A stretch of 64,000 nt of DNA from Balneola sp. MJW-20 (GTDB taxonomy: Bacteria > Bacteroidota > Rhodothermia > Balneolales > Balneolaceae), in assembly GCF_040811775.1 (NCBI RefSeq), contig NZ_JBFNXW010000002.1, positions 351,428 through 415,427 of the forward strand, given 5' to 3'. Within the stretch, counting starts at the first letter, position 1, and every line of letters begins with the position of its first letter. Below, piece by piece: positions 53,417 to 63,600 of the stretch. A program made the translations under genes and the position numbers. Under the pieces are notes generated by a model, which was not told the DNA's origin, made no database searches, and saw nothing but the letters and a program-made list of their open reading frames with translations.

Positions 53417-54751
53417 CTATCCGGTTTTAGCTGTCATGATCTCATCCCACCGGGTGGTATACCGGGGACTAAGATAATTCTGTTTCATTTTCCAGACTCG
53501 TTCATCACCGGTTTGACGGTGCAGGCCTGTGGCAGCAAAGTTAGCAGTATTTCTGCCGTGTTTCGAATTTAATTGGTCAATACAGGACATAAGTGCCCTT
53601 TGCTGATCATCATAACCGGATTCGTTGAACAGATCCATCTGTACTTCTTGGTCAGGATGTAGACCCGTCAGCATCACAGATGCTTTCTTATATTTGTTCC
53701 CATTTCTGAACAATGAGGAGGTCAGATCGGCTGCTGCAGATATAATGTGCGGGGAGTGCGCGGTCGGATTGGAAAAAGTAATGAAGCCGGTATATTTATA
53801 TTTATTCCCCGGATTCTCGTATTTATCGGTGACCAGGGTTACCTGCAGGTTGGTACATACACTTTTCTGAGCCCTGAGTTTTTCTGCAGCTCTTGCGGCA
53901 TAGCTGCAAACTGCTTCCTGAACAGGCTGAACTTTGTACATTGGTTTTCCAAACATTCTGGATGACAGGATCCCCTTTTTTGCATTAAGGGTCTGCTCCA
54001 ATTTCATGCAGGGTATGCCATTGAGCTCAAGAACGGTTCTTAGGCCGGTAACATTAAGATGTTTTCTGACCCACCTTTTATTCCGGATCGTTTGTTTCAG
54101 GTCCAGCGCAGTTTCAATATGGTATCTGTTCAGGCGTAAGGTCATGCCATTACCAATACCCCAAATATCATTCAGAGGGATTGCACTTAAAAGCTCATCG
54201 GTCCGGTCATGTCCTACCAGATTGAGTACACCGTGATATTCAGGATTCTTTTTAGCTCTTTCGTTTGCGATCTTGGCCAGCGTTTTACTCTCTGCGATCC
54301 CTACCGAGACGGGGATTCCGGTGTATCTCAGTACCCGTTCCCGGATCTTTTTCCCATACTGTTCGAGGTCTGCAAAGGTATTAGTTGACAACTCAGCAAA
54401 AGCCTCATCAATGCTGTATACCTCTATATCATGGGTCATTTCTCTCAGGACATCCATGACTCTACGGGACATATCCCCATACAAAGCATAGTTTGAGGAA
54501 AGTACAGCAACCTTATGTTTTTTAAATTCTTCGCGATATTTAAACTCAGGGGCACCCATTGGTATACCAATCTCTTTCGCTTCATTGGATCTTGCGATCA
54601 CGCATCCGTCATTATTTGATAGTATCACAATGGGTTTATTCTTTAATGATGGATCAAAAGCTCTTTCACAGGAAGCATAAAAATTATTGCAATCGATCAT
54701 TGCATAGGCAATGCTGCCTCTGCTCTCAAAGGAATCCGGGATATTCATCAT
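53417..54751 (-). CDS. umuC: Y-family DNA polymerase subunit UmuC
   Basis: The 444-residue translesion polymerase has the catalytic motifs MIDCNNFYASCERAF (Y-family, Asp) and YSIDEAFAEL (Asp-Glu pair), then the helix-hairpin-helix part and a little-finger domain. It is slightly longer than E. coli UmuC (422), mostly at the C-terminus. Start overlaps the umuD stop by 4 nt. It bypasses DNA lesions, normally after UmuD cleavage; the UmuD next to it lacks the catalytic serine (see its entry). It ends directly before the hydroxyacid dehydrogenase gene. Confidence 0.93.
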   Translation of the reverse strand: MMNIPDSFESRGSIAYAMIDCNNFYASCERAFDPSLKNKPIVILSNNDGCVIARSNEAKEIGIPMGAPEFKYREEFKKHKVAVLSSNYALYGDMSRRVMDVLREMTHDIEVYSIDEAFAELSTNTFADLEQYGKKIRERVLRYTGIPVSVGIAESKTLAKIANERAKKNPEYHGVLNLVGHDRTDELLSAIPLNDIWGIGNGMTLRLNRYHIETALDLKQTIRNKRWVRKHLNVTGLRTVLELNGIPCMKLEQTLNAKKGILSSRMFGKPMYKVQPVQEAVCSYAARAAEKLRAQKSVCTNLQVTLVTDKYENPGNKYKYTGFITFSNPTAHSPHIISAAADLTSSLFRNGNKYKKASVMLTGLHPDQEVQMDLFNESGYDDQQRALMSCIDQLNSKHGRNTANFAATGLHRQTGDERVWKMKQNYLSPRYTTRWDEIMTAKTG

Positions 54752-55176
54752 GCTTTGGTCATATTTCTGATCACGTGGGTGACCGTTCCCCAGATGATCC
54801 AGTTCATTTCCGGTTTGACCCGTATAGGCTGGCGGTCGTTCTGATCAGAAATGAGATATATGTGTCCGCCTCTTATGATCAGCTTCCTGACAAGACATTC
54901 TTCTTCAATAGCTACGATAACAACCTGACCGCTCGATGGCTTAACAGAGCGGTCTACCACCAGCAGGTCCTGGTCCCTGATACCGGAGGTATTCATCTCA
55001 TTTCCTTCAGCGCGTACATAAAAAGTGGATGCAGGCCTTTTTACAATGAGTTCATCCAGGCTAAGAGTATGTTCCAGGTGATCATTTGCAGGGGAGGGGA
55101 ATCCGGTTTGTTCATTCTCAGCCAGATTTAGATAATTTGTTGATTTATGTGCATCTTTTGCCTTCATGTTCTGCAT
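54748..55176 (-). CDS. umuD: UmuD-like S24 protein with Ser-to-Glu change at the nucleophile
   Basis: The 142-residue protein aligns with UmuD: the hinge TGFPSPANDH (24-33) at the RecA-stimulated cleavage site, the body and the C-terminal VTHVIRN. In E. coli the nucleophile is Ser60 in GDSM; here residue 60 is Glu (GNEM), codon GAG at 54997-54999, and the P1 residue of the site is Thr rather than Cys. The general-base Lys is kept (VRKL, K98). Self-cleavage should not occur, so it may act as an uncleaved partner or may be cleaved in trans. It is translationally coupled to umuC. Confidence 0.88.
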   Translation of the reverse strand: MQNMKAKDAHKSTNYLNLAENEQTGFPSPANDHLEHTLSLDELIVKRPASTFYVRAEGNEMNTSGIRDQDLLVVDRSVKPSSGQVVIVAIEEECLVRKLIIRGGHIYLISDQNDRQPIRVKPEMNWIIWGTVTHVIRNMTKA

Positions 55177-55193
55177 AATTTCTCTTGCTTATT

Positions 55194-55213
55194 AATATAT
55201 GTACAATATATGT
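55194..55213. promoter_or_regulatory. 11-bp-spaced direct repeat upstream of umuD
   Basis: AATATATGT occurs at 55194-55202 and again at 55205-55213, one helical turn apart, 18 nt upstream of the umuD start. No LexA box of the E. coli form is seen. It may be the damage-response operator of this lineage. Confidence 0.4.
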
Positions 55214-55294
55214 GTAATGGATATAAACTAAAACCAGTAACTAATTTTATTTATGAACGATTGATCTTAATCGGGCTGTTTAGAGCGTAAAAAA

Positions 55295-55768
55295 ATGATG
55301 GACTGGCTTTACCTTACCGGATTTATTTTTGCAGGATTTGCGGGCATGGAGATCGTGTCTTATTGTGTTCACCGATGGTTATTCCATGGAGCATTGTGGT
55401 TTATCCATGAATCGCATCATACACCACAGCATGGTTTGTTTGAATTGAACGATCTGTTTTCGTTGATTTTTGCAGGAATTTCGATCTGGTTGATCAGTAG
55501 TGGATATGATCAGATCTTCAGTGCTCCCGGATTCGGTATCGGTGCAGGAATAGCCCTGTACGGTTTGTTATACTTTATTATTCATGATCTTTTCACGCAT
55601 AAGCGGTTTATGCCATTCAGCAGCGATAGTACGATCATGAAACTGGTCAGAAGAGCACATCAGCGTCACCATCAGGATGTGGGAAAGAAAGGACACGAAC
55701 CATACGGCTTATTCCTTTTTCCCTATGATAAGTATCCGGAAAGAGAGCGAAAATTTAAGCGGGACTAG
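55295..55768 (+). CDS. crtZ: Beta-carotene hydroxylase CrtZ
   Basis: The 157-residue membrane di-iron enzyme hydroxylates beta-ionone rings to form zeaxanthin. All histidine boxes are present: HRWLFH (27-32), HESHH (38-42), HDLFTHKRF and HQRHH (about 122-126), within a protein that is mostly hydrophobic. It is the only carotenoid gene in the window, so the pathway genes are elsewhere. Start is one of two adjacent ATGs (55295). It ends in convergent overlap (14 nt) with the DinB gene. Confidence 0.93.
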   Translation: MMDWLYLTGFIFAGFAGMEIVSYCVHRWLFHGALWFIHESHHTPQHGLFELNDLFSLIFAGISIWLISSGYDQIFSAPGFGIGAGIALYGLLYFIIHDLFTHKRFMPFSSDSTIMKLVRRAHQRHHQDVGKKGHEPYGLFLFPYDKYPERERKFKRD

Positions 55769-56324
55769 AGAATTTTTTACTGAGAGCTTCGATCTGTCCG
55801 AAGTGTCTTTTCTGATGGGCAGACATCACGCCAAAACAGGCGGTTAGACTCATCGGTACAATCTTAACAATGGGGTTACGAATGCTGATCTCGTCCATGT
55901 CAAGGCCATTATCTTTGCATTCAGTTACGGTCTTAATTGCGAAATCCTGCAGCAAAAGGAAATCCTTCAGTAAAATATCCTTATCAAGGATCTCATGGGC
56001 CAGCGGTTCAAATGGTTTAACCGTGGGGAGTGGCCGGGTATTTTGCGGGCTTACCTGTGAGATAAACCAACGCATGAACAAATTCGGCTCAAAGGGTTCA
56101 GACCCCTGGGGCATATCCTCAATTCCGCTCTTGAATAAGGTTTCCAGCTGTTCTTTGTATTTATTACCGGTCTGGATCAGGTGACTTAAGATCTCCAGAG
56201 CGGACCATTTCTTCTCCATTGGTTTCGTGTTAAGCTTCTGCTCCGGAAAATGTTGGATCAGGTCAGCAGCACGCTCTTTGGCATCAGTAAATGAGGAAAT
56301 AAAATCGTTATAGCTATATTTCAT
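55755..56324 (-). CDS. DinB-like metal-binding protein
   Basis: The 189-residue protein has the DinB helical-bundle pattern: KKWSALEILSHLIQTGNKY near the first metal His and SAHQKRHFGQIEAL near the C-terminus with the other His. Family members bind divalent metals and are linked to thiol chemistry. It starts at the stop of the HD hydrolase gene (1 nt shared), so the two are co-expressed. Confidence 0.87.
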   Translation of the reverse strand: MKYSYNDFISSFTDAKERAADLIQHFPEQKLNTKPMEKKWSALEILSHLIQTGNKYKEQLETLFKSGIEDMPQGSEPFEPNLFMRWFISQVSPQNTRPLPTVKPFEPLAHEILDKDILLKDFLLLQDFAIKTVTECKDNGLDMDEISIRNPIVKIVPMSLTACFGVMSAHQKRHFGQIEALSKKFSSPA

Positions 56325-57001
56325 CAGAGATCATTTTTGGTATTGAAATTCCATTCAGACATGAATGTGTCAATAAAGTCTTTCATGTAATTATGCCGTC
56401 TCCGGGCAATTTTTTTGGCAGTACTGGTATTCATCCGGTCTTTCAGTAGAAATAATTTTTCATAAAAGTGGTTCACGGTTGGACCGGCTTCTTTTTTGTA
56501 AGCTTCAAATGAATGGTGCATAACCGGATCAATGTCCGGATCATACATGGGTCGTTCTTTATAGCCGCCATAGGCAAAGGCCCTTCCTATACCAATAGCT
56601 CCAAGTGCATCAAGACGGTCTGCATCCTGTACAACCTGTCCCTCAATGCTGCTCATCTCAGTATTTACGTGAGCTCCTTTAAAAGACACTTCACGAATGA
56701 TTGTGACTATTTCATTGATGAGGTCATCATCAGCATTTAGACTGTGCAGCCACTCCCTGGCTTTAGCGGGACCAATATTCTCATCTCCGTCATGGAACTT
56801 ATGGTCGGCGATATCATGTAACAGTGCAGCCACTTCAACGACGAAAAGGTCCGCGCCTTCTTTATCGGCGAGAAAGAGAGCCATATCTCTTACACGTTTA
56901 ATGTGCCACCAGTCATGTCCGGTTCCCTCATCCCTGAGCAGGTCTTGAATGTATTGCGTGGTTCTGTCAATGATCTCCGCTCTACTCAGAAGTTCAGACA
57001 T
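56324..57001 (-). CDS. HD-domain phosphohydrolase (YedJ-like)
   Basis: The 225-residue cytosolic metal-dependent phosphohydrolase has H33 in HDWWHIKRVRDMAL, the HD pair H62-D63 in LLHDIADHKFHDGD and the downstream Asp in QDADRLDALGAIG. YedJ-type HD proteins hydrolyse phosphate esters of unknown nature. It overlaps the GH3 gene upstream by 16 nt and the DinB gene downstream by 1 nt, so three genes form one unit. Confidence 0.9.
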   Translation of the reverse strand: MSELLSRAEIIDRTTQYIQDLLRDEGTGHDWWHIKRVRDMALFLADKEGADLFVVEVAALLHDIADHKFHDGDENIGPAKAREWLHSLNADDDLINEIVTIIREVSFKGAHVNTEMSSIEGQVVQDADRLDALGAIGIGRAFAYGGYKERPMYDPDIDPVMHHSFEAYKKEAGPTVNHFYEKLFLLKDRMNTSTAKKIARRRHNYMKDFIDTFMSEWNFNTKNDL

Positions 57002-58131
57002 GTGCAGAGATCCTCAATAACTTCCTTTTTAAGTTTTCCGACGCGGTCCAGAGCTGCTCTGACCTTTTCAGCGTCAATATCACCTGTGCGTATTCCTTCC
57101 TGTATAATGGCAATAGCTTTTGATGCTATATTTTCATCATAAACCAGATTGTTTCCGAATATCAGGATATCTACTCCTGCATTAACGGCCTGGGTAATAG
57201 CAGTTTCAAGTCCGTATTCCGAAGTAATGGCTTTCATTTGCATATCATCAGAGAATACGACTCCTTCAAACCCAAGAGAATCTCTTAGTAATCCATTAAT
57301 AGTATTTTCAGAGAGGGTAGATGGCCAGACCGAATCCAGCTGAGCATTATAGATATGAGCAGTCATGACTGCACGAATATCAAATGTATCGAAGAGTGCT
57401 TTATAAGGTTCCAGTTCGGCTGCATCCCAGGTTTCTGATACATCGGTCACTCCGAGATGAGAGTCGGTGCTTGAACTGCCGTGACCCGGGAAATGCTTCA
57501 GAACCGTCAGAAGCCCTTCGGTAGAATATTCATTAATGGTGTATCCGGCATGCTCGATCACTTTATCGGGATCAGAAGAAAAACTGCGTTCGTATCTGGA
57601 GATTACCGGATTCTGAGGGTTGGTATTTACATCAACCACAGGCGCAAAATTAGTATTCAGACCAACCACCATAAATTCCTGAGCCATTCTTTTGGCATAA
57701 TAGCGGGTAGTATCTTCGATATCTTGATTTCCGAGCCATTCAGCTGACCTGGATACAGGAAAGCCTTTTGATTGATTTAATCTGGAAACCATTCCGCCTT
57801 CCTGGTCTACTGCTATGATCGGAGGGGTAGTGGAATTTGCAACAATAGAACTTGCAAGAGAGAGGAGCTGAGTAGGATCTGAGATATTACGGGCAGTATC
57901 GCCGGTGATAACATCCCGTTCAAACAGAACAACGCCTGCAATATTCCTTTCTTTGATGTCTTTATAAATGGGACTGTCTTTTTTGATCTCTGTACCCCTG
58001 AATCCTACCAGTATCATCTGACCTATTTCTTGGTCTGTAAAGGGTGAATTCTGTTCAGAAGCCGGCTGGCCGTTTGAACTACAGCTGATAACAAAAAGCA
58101 GCAATAAAAAGTAAGATGTCAGATTTTTCAT
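56986..58131 (-). CDS. Lipoprotein glycoside hydrolase family 3 (beta-N-acetylhexosaminidase-like)
   Basis: A lipobox Cys follows FVIS (C17), so the enzyme is lipid-anchored and acts in the periplasm. The GH3 domain (about 35-370) carries VDQEGGMVSRL and KHFPGHGSSSTDSHLG, the latter being the NagZ-type His/Asp loop that acts as general acid-base, and SDDMQMKAI with the nucleophile Asp. It probably removes N-acetylglucosamine from peptidoglycan fragments. Cytosolic NagZ is the usual form; the lipid anchor is a variation. It overlaps the HD gene by 16 nt and follows the TlpA-like gene. Confidence 0.9.
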   Translation of the reverse strand: MKNLTSYFLLLLFVISCSSNGQPASEQNSPFTDQEIGQMILVGFRGTEIKKDSPIYKDIKERNIAGVVLFERDVITGDTARNISDPTQLLSLASSIVANSTTPPIIAVDQEGGMVSRLNQSKGFPVSRSAEWLGNQDIEDTTRYYAKRMAQEFMVVGLNTNFAPVVDVNTNPQNPVISRYERSFSSDPDKVIEHAGYTINEYSTEGLLTVLKHFPGHGSSSTDSHLGVTDVSETWDAAELEPYKALFDTFDIRAVMTAHIYNAQLDSVWPSTLSENTINGLLRDSLGFEGVVFSDDMQMKAITSEYGLETAITQAVNAGVDILIFGNNLVYDENIASKAIAIIQEGIRTGDIDAEKVRAALDRVGKLKKEVIEDLCTCLNF

Positions 58132-58133
58132 TG

Positions 58134-59585
58134 TTAATCTGTGATCAGTGAGTCTAAAATTGTTTCAAGATTGAAGGTTGGTCGTATGTCATTATATCGC
58201 AATATGTTACCATCCGGCCCTATCAGTATGTAAAAAGGAATTCCTCCACCCTGATATGCCTTGAAGGTCTCTTCCTCAAATCCTTTTCCACCGTAGAATT
58301 GAGGCCATGGATTTTCAAACTGCTCAATATCTCTTATCCATTGAAGGGAGTCAACCTCATTTGATATACCCAGTATCTCAAAATCTGCCCGGGGATATTT
58401 TTCATACAAGTTACGCATAGCGGGAAATTCATCCAGACAAGGCTGACACCATCCGGCCCAGAAATCAAGCAATACATATTTACCTTCATAATCAGCCATT
58501 CGGTGTATTTCACCTTGCCTGTCAGGCAGTTCAAATGGGATAGCAGGATTTCCCGGTGACACTTTCTTCATACGATCATAGAACTCTGTAATAAAGCGGA
58601 TGTAATCCGTGTAGGATTCATATTCACTTAGATAGTATGAATAGTATTTTTCAGTTGAATCCAGTGGCTGCTCACCAATCCTTTCGGCAAGATAAAAGAG
58701 TTCCGCATAAGCCCGGGCATCTCGTTCAGTGATGTAAGGAAGTAATTCTTCCTTTTTGAGATTTAGCTCTTTAAAAGCCAGTCTTTTAATATCGTATTCA
58801 GATAGTTCCTGTCCTTCAGCTGATTCCACACTATCGTAAATCCCGAAAGTTCGCGAATAATAATGCGAAAAATCCCTTATCCCTGCACGCTGAGCCTTAA
58901 GACTTTCAAACCCGAAGAACCCGGATCCGGAAGCTTCTTCTACTACGGCAGTGCGTACAGAATCTGTATTGAAATCCGGGAAATTACGGTCGTTGTACTC
59001 AACTGACCTGATCCGTAAAACAAGATATTCCCCGCTCACTTTGTCGATCATATAAGAAAAGGGGGTATCTGACAGATGTTCCCTGGCAATATGTATCTTT
59101 TCCTGAGCCAGTTGGATCACATCATTCGCCTTTCCAACCTTCATTTTTTCTACTTCGGCTTCAATTAGCTCATCCATTCCCTCCACTGCTTTCAGGTACA
59201 GATCATATTTCTCATCCCAGTTTTTTTCATATCCTTCTACGGAAACACTCTGTGGAAAATCCGAGCGTATGATGTTTATTTCCAGGTCATTACCCGGGAT
59301 AAAAAGCGGGTAGCTTCTGTCCTGAATTAATATGGACGGGTTCCCGGCACTAGTGTTTCGGAGGTTGAAACTAAAATTTCCTTCAGCATCGATTTTAAGT
59401 GTATCCTGAACTGTTTGTGAGTACTTGTAATGAAGTTTCGGATACTCAACAATCAGGTTTGAGTTGCCAATATAATCAATGTTACCGCTGATCTTCTGTC
59501 CTGTATCAGAGCAGGAGGCAAATGACAGAATAATTAAAAAAAGAAATGTGGATAAATAAATAGAGCCTATGTTTCTGTTTTTCAT
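58134..59585 (-). CDS. TlpA-like thioredoxin-fold lipoprotein with DUF4369-like N-terminus
   Basis: The 483-residue protein has a lipobox Cys at C25 (FASC) and an N-terminal beta domain of the DUF4369 type (about 30-130). The C-terminal TlpA/AhpC-TSA domain has the redox motif WAGWCQPCLDEFP at about residue 370, where reduced and oxidised forms of a disulfide can exchange with membrane partners. The long middle is helical. It stands at the start of a gene group ending with the DinB gene (2-nt gap to the GH3 gene). Confidence 0.88.
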   Translation of the reverse strand: MKNRNIGSIYLSTFLFLIILSFASCSDTGQKISGNIDYIGNSNLIVEYPKLHYKYSQTVQDTLKIDAEGNFSFNLRNTSAGNPSILIQDRSYPLFIPGNDLEINIIRSDFPQSVSVEGYEKNWDEKYDLYLKAVEGMDELIEAEVEKMKVGKANDVIQLAQEKIHIAREHLSDTPFSYMIDKVSGEYLVLRIRSVEYNDRNFPDFNTDSVRTAVVEEASGSGFFGFESLKAQRAGIRDFSHYYSRTFGIYDSVESAEGQELSEYDIKRLAFKELNLKKEELLPYITERDARAYAELFYLAERIGEQPLDSTEKYYSYYLSEYESYTDYIRFITEFYDRMKKVSPGNPAIPFELPDRQGEIHRMADYEGKYVLLDFWAGWCQPCLDEFPAMRNLYEKYPRADFEILGISNEVDSLQWIRDIEQFENPWPQFYGGKGFEEETFKAYQGGGIPFYILIGPDGNILRYNDIRPTFNLETILDSLITD

Positions 59586-59852
59586 GAAATTTTACTAAGA
59601 TTATTAAGGGTGTACAATGAAGAATTCACAGTAAGATTAGTGTTAGCAAAAAAAGGTGTTTTTTTTAATACATTCTTCAAAAAAGATGTAACAAAGCTGT
59701 AATGAGTTGCTCTTTTTATTGTCAGAGACTGCATAGAAGGTTAAGGTCTTAAATATGACGGCAAAAATGTACAAAGATTTAATATTTCTTGAGGGATAAA
59801 TCGACAAGTACAGGACTACAAAACATACGATAGCAATCAATAATTTACAGAA

Positions 59853-60590
59853 ATGATCGAAAGTAATTTTAATAAAGAGCTCGAGCACAAGATCGATCTT
59901 TACGTCAACGGCAGATTAAGCGCCGACGAGGTAGATGCGTTGTGGGCGGAGCTTGTTCAGGATGAATACTATTTAGATTACCTAAAATCCATAGCAAATC
60001 TAAAGAAGGTAATTGAGTCCAGAAAGAGCAAGCGGTCAACTTCCAGGATCTATGTTCTACGCCAATACGCTCGTTACGCAGCTGCAGCCGCAGTGGTCAT
60101 AGTAGCCGGTGTTCTGGGTATTATGAATAGTGGAGATACAGGAATGGGTATTGATCCTGTAGCAACCATCGCATTGGACAATGTCCGTGGTGTGGATGAT
60201 AACAATACCGGTGAGAATGAAACAATCAGACAAGCGCTCAGAATGGCGACCAACGGAAATATTCCAGGTGCCATTTCCATGCTGGAGGGAGCATTGCAAA
60301 ATGCTTCGAATGATTCTGAAAAAGCTGAGATCGCATTAAGCCTTGGATCTATTCAGTATAATAATAACATGTACAGTGAAGCGATCAGTAACTTTACATT
60401 GATTACAGAGCAAACTTCAGACATAAATAAACTGATCCTGGAAGAAGCATACTATTATCTTGGAAATGCTTATTTGCAAATGGATCAGTTCACTCTGGCT
60501 AAAGTAGCATTTGAATCAGCCTTGTCGCTGGATGGAGCTTTCAGCAGGGTCGCTAAGACCTATCTTGATGCACTAAGTAGCGCAGATTAA
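59853..60590 (+). CDS. Membrane TPR protein with anti-sigma-like N-terminus
   Basis: The 245-residue protein has a soluble N-terminus (ELEHKIDLYVNGRLSADEVDAL) resembling anti-sigma factors of the non-zinc type, one transmembrane helix (about 73-91) and a TPR part outside the cytosol (about 120-245: EIALSLGSIQYNNNMYSEAI, then YYYLGNAYLQMDQFTLAKVAFESAL). This layout occurs in Bacteroidota beside CHAT/TPR genes and ECF sigma factors, none of which is in front of it here. It converges with the CHAT gene (33-nt gap). Confidence 0.82.
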   Translation: MIESNFNKELEHKIDLYVNGRLSADEVDALWAELVQDEYYLDYLKSIANLKKVIESRKSKRSTSRIYVLRQYARYAAAAAVVIVAGVLGIMNSGDTGMGIDPVATIALDNVRGVDDNNTGENETIRQALRMATNGNIPGAISMLEGALQNASNDSEKAEIALSLGSIQYNNNMYSEAISNFTLITEQTSDINKLILEEAYYYLGNAYLQMDQFTLAKVAFESALSLDGAFSRVAKTYLDALSSAD

Positions 60591-60623
60591 TCTGAGCTTC
60601 TGTATTAAAGTATGAATTCGGGA

Positions 60624-63600
60624 TCAGTCCTGCTGTTTTCTGACTGCATAACCGGTGGTCATAACTACCGCCGCAAAGAGTCCGAACAACAAGATGTATT
60701 GGTTAGAATTTGAATTCACGGGAGTGGGGTTGCCGATCAACATGTATGCCCCCCAGTAATGAGGGTCGGCGCTTCCGGATCTGAGCAAAGAAAGCTTGGC
60801 ATTACGCATTGCAGTACTTTTATCCATTCCTTTATCGATATATGAATAAAATTCCTTGGACAGGTCAGCAGCTTTATGGTCGTTTACAGACCACAAATTA
60901 AGAGCCAGACTGCGCGCACCGGCATATCTTAATGCCCGTGTGATCCCCATAATTCCCGTTCCCTGCATGTATTTACCCGAGCCGGAACTGCAGGAGTTGA
61001 GTACAATTAGTTCAGTATTCAGTTGTGTGTTAAATAATTCGTATGCGTAGAGCGCCTGCTCCTTTGCAATTGCCCCATTATCTTCAGCTGAAGATGCATT
61101 TAAATAGATAGTAGAGAACAATGGGTCTTCTTCAGAAACCTCACTATGAGTTGCAACATGAACTACCCTTGATTGTGCAATTTCTCTTTTAAAACTTTCA
61201 ACGGTAGCATTTTCTCTGATATAGATCTTCTTATTGCTGAATGAATCCAAAACGAGTCTGATCCAGTCTGCCTCAATGATCGTATATGGCAATGTGGGTA
61301 GATTACTGTTTGCAAATCCGTCGAATTTATCGATCGCAAAGATGGATATATCCTCAGTGAATGAACGGTTTGTTCTTCTCTGATTATAAACGAACTCACT
61401 GAGTGATGTATAAAATTCGATCTCATGATCTTCGATCAGATAGTGCGCACTTCCGTAAGAAATTGCTGATCGCGGTTTCTGAACCGGCAGAATATCCATG
61501 GGTATGCGGTACAGATGATTGTCCGGTATGATTATGAGTTTATCTGTTTCAGATGAAATATTATCAATACCGAGTCTTTCCGACAGCTCATAAAGATCAT
61601 TAAGGTTTGTAGCACCGCTGGAAAGATCATCAGCGGTTTTATCGATCAAAGCAAAGATTCCGGTACTTTCTCCATCGATGACCTCGATATCCACCGACTC
61701 CTTGTCAAGGGTGGATTTATATAACTGATCACCGACCTCAGTAAAGTGAATCATTTTTGTTCCGGCAGGTATTCTTCTTTGAATAGCCCAGAAGGCAGGG
61801 AGAGATTTAATTTGTTCACCAGAATTGACTTTAGAAAGAATCAGCTCGCGTTGTGCTGATAGCCTGTCTATCTGGGTTTTTAATCTGATCTTCTGCGACT
61901 CTTCCGCTGTCAAATAACTTCTTCTTAATGATTCTATCTGTTTGGAAAGTTGTTGCTCAGCATATAACTCTTCTTCATCAAGTTGTTTAGCCTTAACCAA
62001 AGGACTGTTAAAAAGAATTACATCATTAAGGGTTTTAATCTTATCGAGAAAAATTAACGCCTTTTGTTTTTGATCTGTTGTTAATAGCAGGGTTAAATTG
62101 AGGTTAAACAATTCAACATATTGATCCCGCAACACCCTAAAACCAGTTTGAGAATCGCTGTTATACTGGATGCGGTTAATTACCTGGTCGATAAAGCTCT
62201 GGATCATTGAAAGGGCTAACCGATCTTTACCGGTCTTGTATAAATAATTGGCTTCAGCGTTCAGTTTTTCGACTAACGTATTAAAATCAAGTTCAACATC
62301 GTTATAGGCTCTAATTTCATCGAGATAAATTAAAGCCTGGCCGAGGTTATTTCGTAATAACTCAATTTCGGTCAGGTCAATTAATGCTTCGATATAGGTA
62401 ATGTTATCCGAAGCCTGATTAGCCAATGACCGGACCAGTTTATAATCTGTTTCCGCTGCATCCAGTTGATCATTCTTTTGTAAGATCTCTGCCTTTTCCT
62501 GGAGGACATCGATATAGGTATCATAATATTCTGCACCTCCCAGGGTATTTTCAGCTGCACGGCACTTTTCCAGGGCTGAAATATGATCTCTTTTTTTGTC
62601 CCAGTAATAGTTACACATCAAAAGATCTAAGTTTGCCCGGACCTCATCATTATTAAGACGATCTGCAAGATCAGATGCCTCATTGCTGTATTTTAGCGCG
62701 GTGTCAAAATCATCCCGGTTGGTATAGTAGAATATCAGGTTATAATAAATGAAGAACACATCTAGTGACTCATCTGGGCCATCTTCATTGCTCATGTCCG
62801 CCGTGCTAAGGGCTTTTAATAAATATTCCAGATATAAATTATTGTTACCTAATCTGTTATAGTTTACACCTATGTTGGTGTACAGGACAGTCTTGTCTAC
62901 ATACTCCGATGAATCTCTTTCAAGTTGCGTGTAGTATCTGTTGGATTCATCATACTTTCCAAGTTGCAGAAGATTTTCTGCTAAACGGAACCTTGTATCA
63001 TCCATATATTCTTCATTACCCAAATAATTGGCCAGAGGAATAGCATGATTCCTGATGAGATCAAGGGATTGACTGTATCTGCCGGTAATTCCAAGTATAT
63101 AATTTGTGGCTATGAACAATCTAAGGGTATAATCTGATAGCGGATAATGTTCATTATTCAAGAAATCCTTATACACCATTATTGCCGGAGTAAAGTCTTC
63201 CTTATTATAGGAGGCAGTAATGATATTGGCCGCCATGATCTCTTTTTTCAGACCGACCAGTTTATCGTCATTGTTGTAGATGCTTTCCCAATTACTGAGA
63301 GAATTCTCATAATAATTAAGAGGATAGAGGTTTTTGTAATGATCACTTCTGAAAAATGCAGAGTGAATAAAGGGATCCGAATCAAATGGAAGAGTGAGAG
63401 AAGTAAAGACCTGGTTATCCCGAAGGGAGCGAAACAGTGTTAACCGTTCCGAATTAAAATTTCCTGCTTCCAGAATATCTTTCAAATGAGATCTTCTTTT
63501 TATCTCATCTGACTCAGCAGAAAGGTAAAGTATATGATATTCAAAAGTGTTGGTTTGTTCTGCAAGCGTGTAATAAAGATCAGCTACAGAAAATGTACTA

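Noticed and set aside
54559..55131. 190-codon plus-strand frame covering umuC and umuD
   Set aside because: Antisense shadow of two well-recognised genes with no coding features of its own.
55177..55294. LexA/SOS box before umuD
   Set aside because: No CTGT-N8-ACAG or Gram-positive-type GAAC-N4-GTTC box is seen; only a direct repeat is reported instead.
59643..59888. Hydrophobic 81-codon frame on the minus strand between the TlpA-like and TPR genes
   Set aside because: AT-rich intergenic DNA readily gives such frames; it begins inside the TPR gene and lacks a signal for translation.
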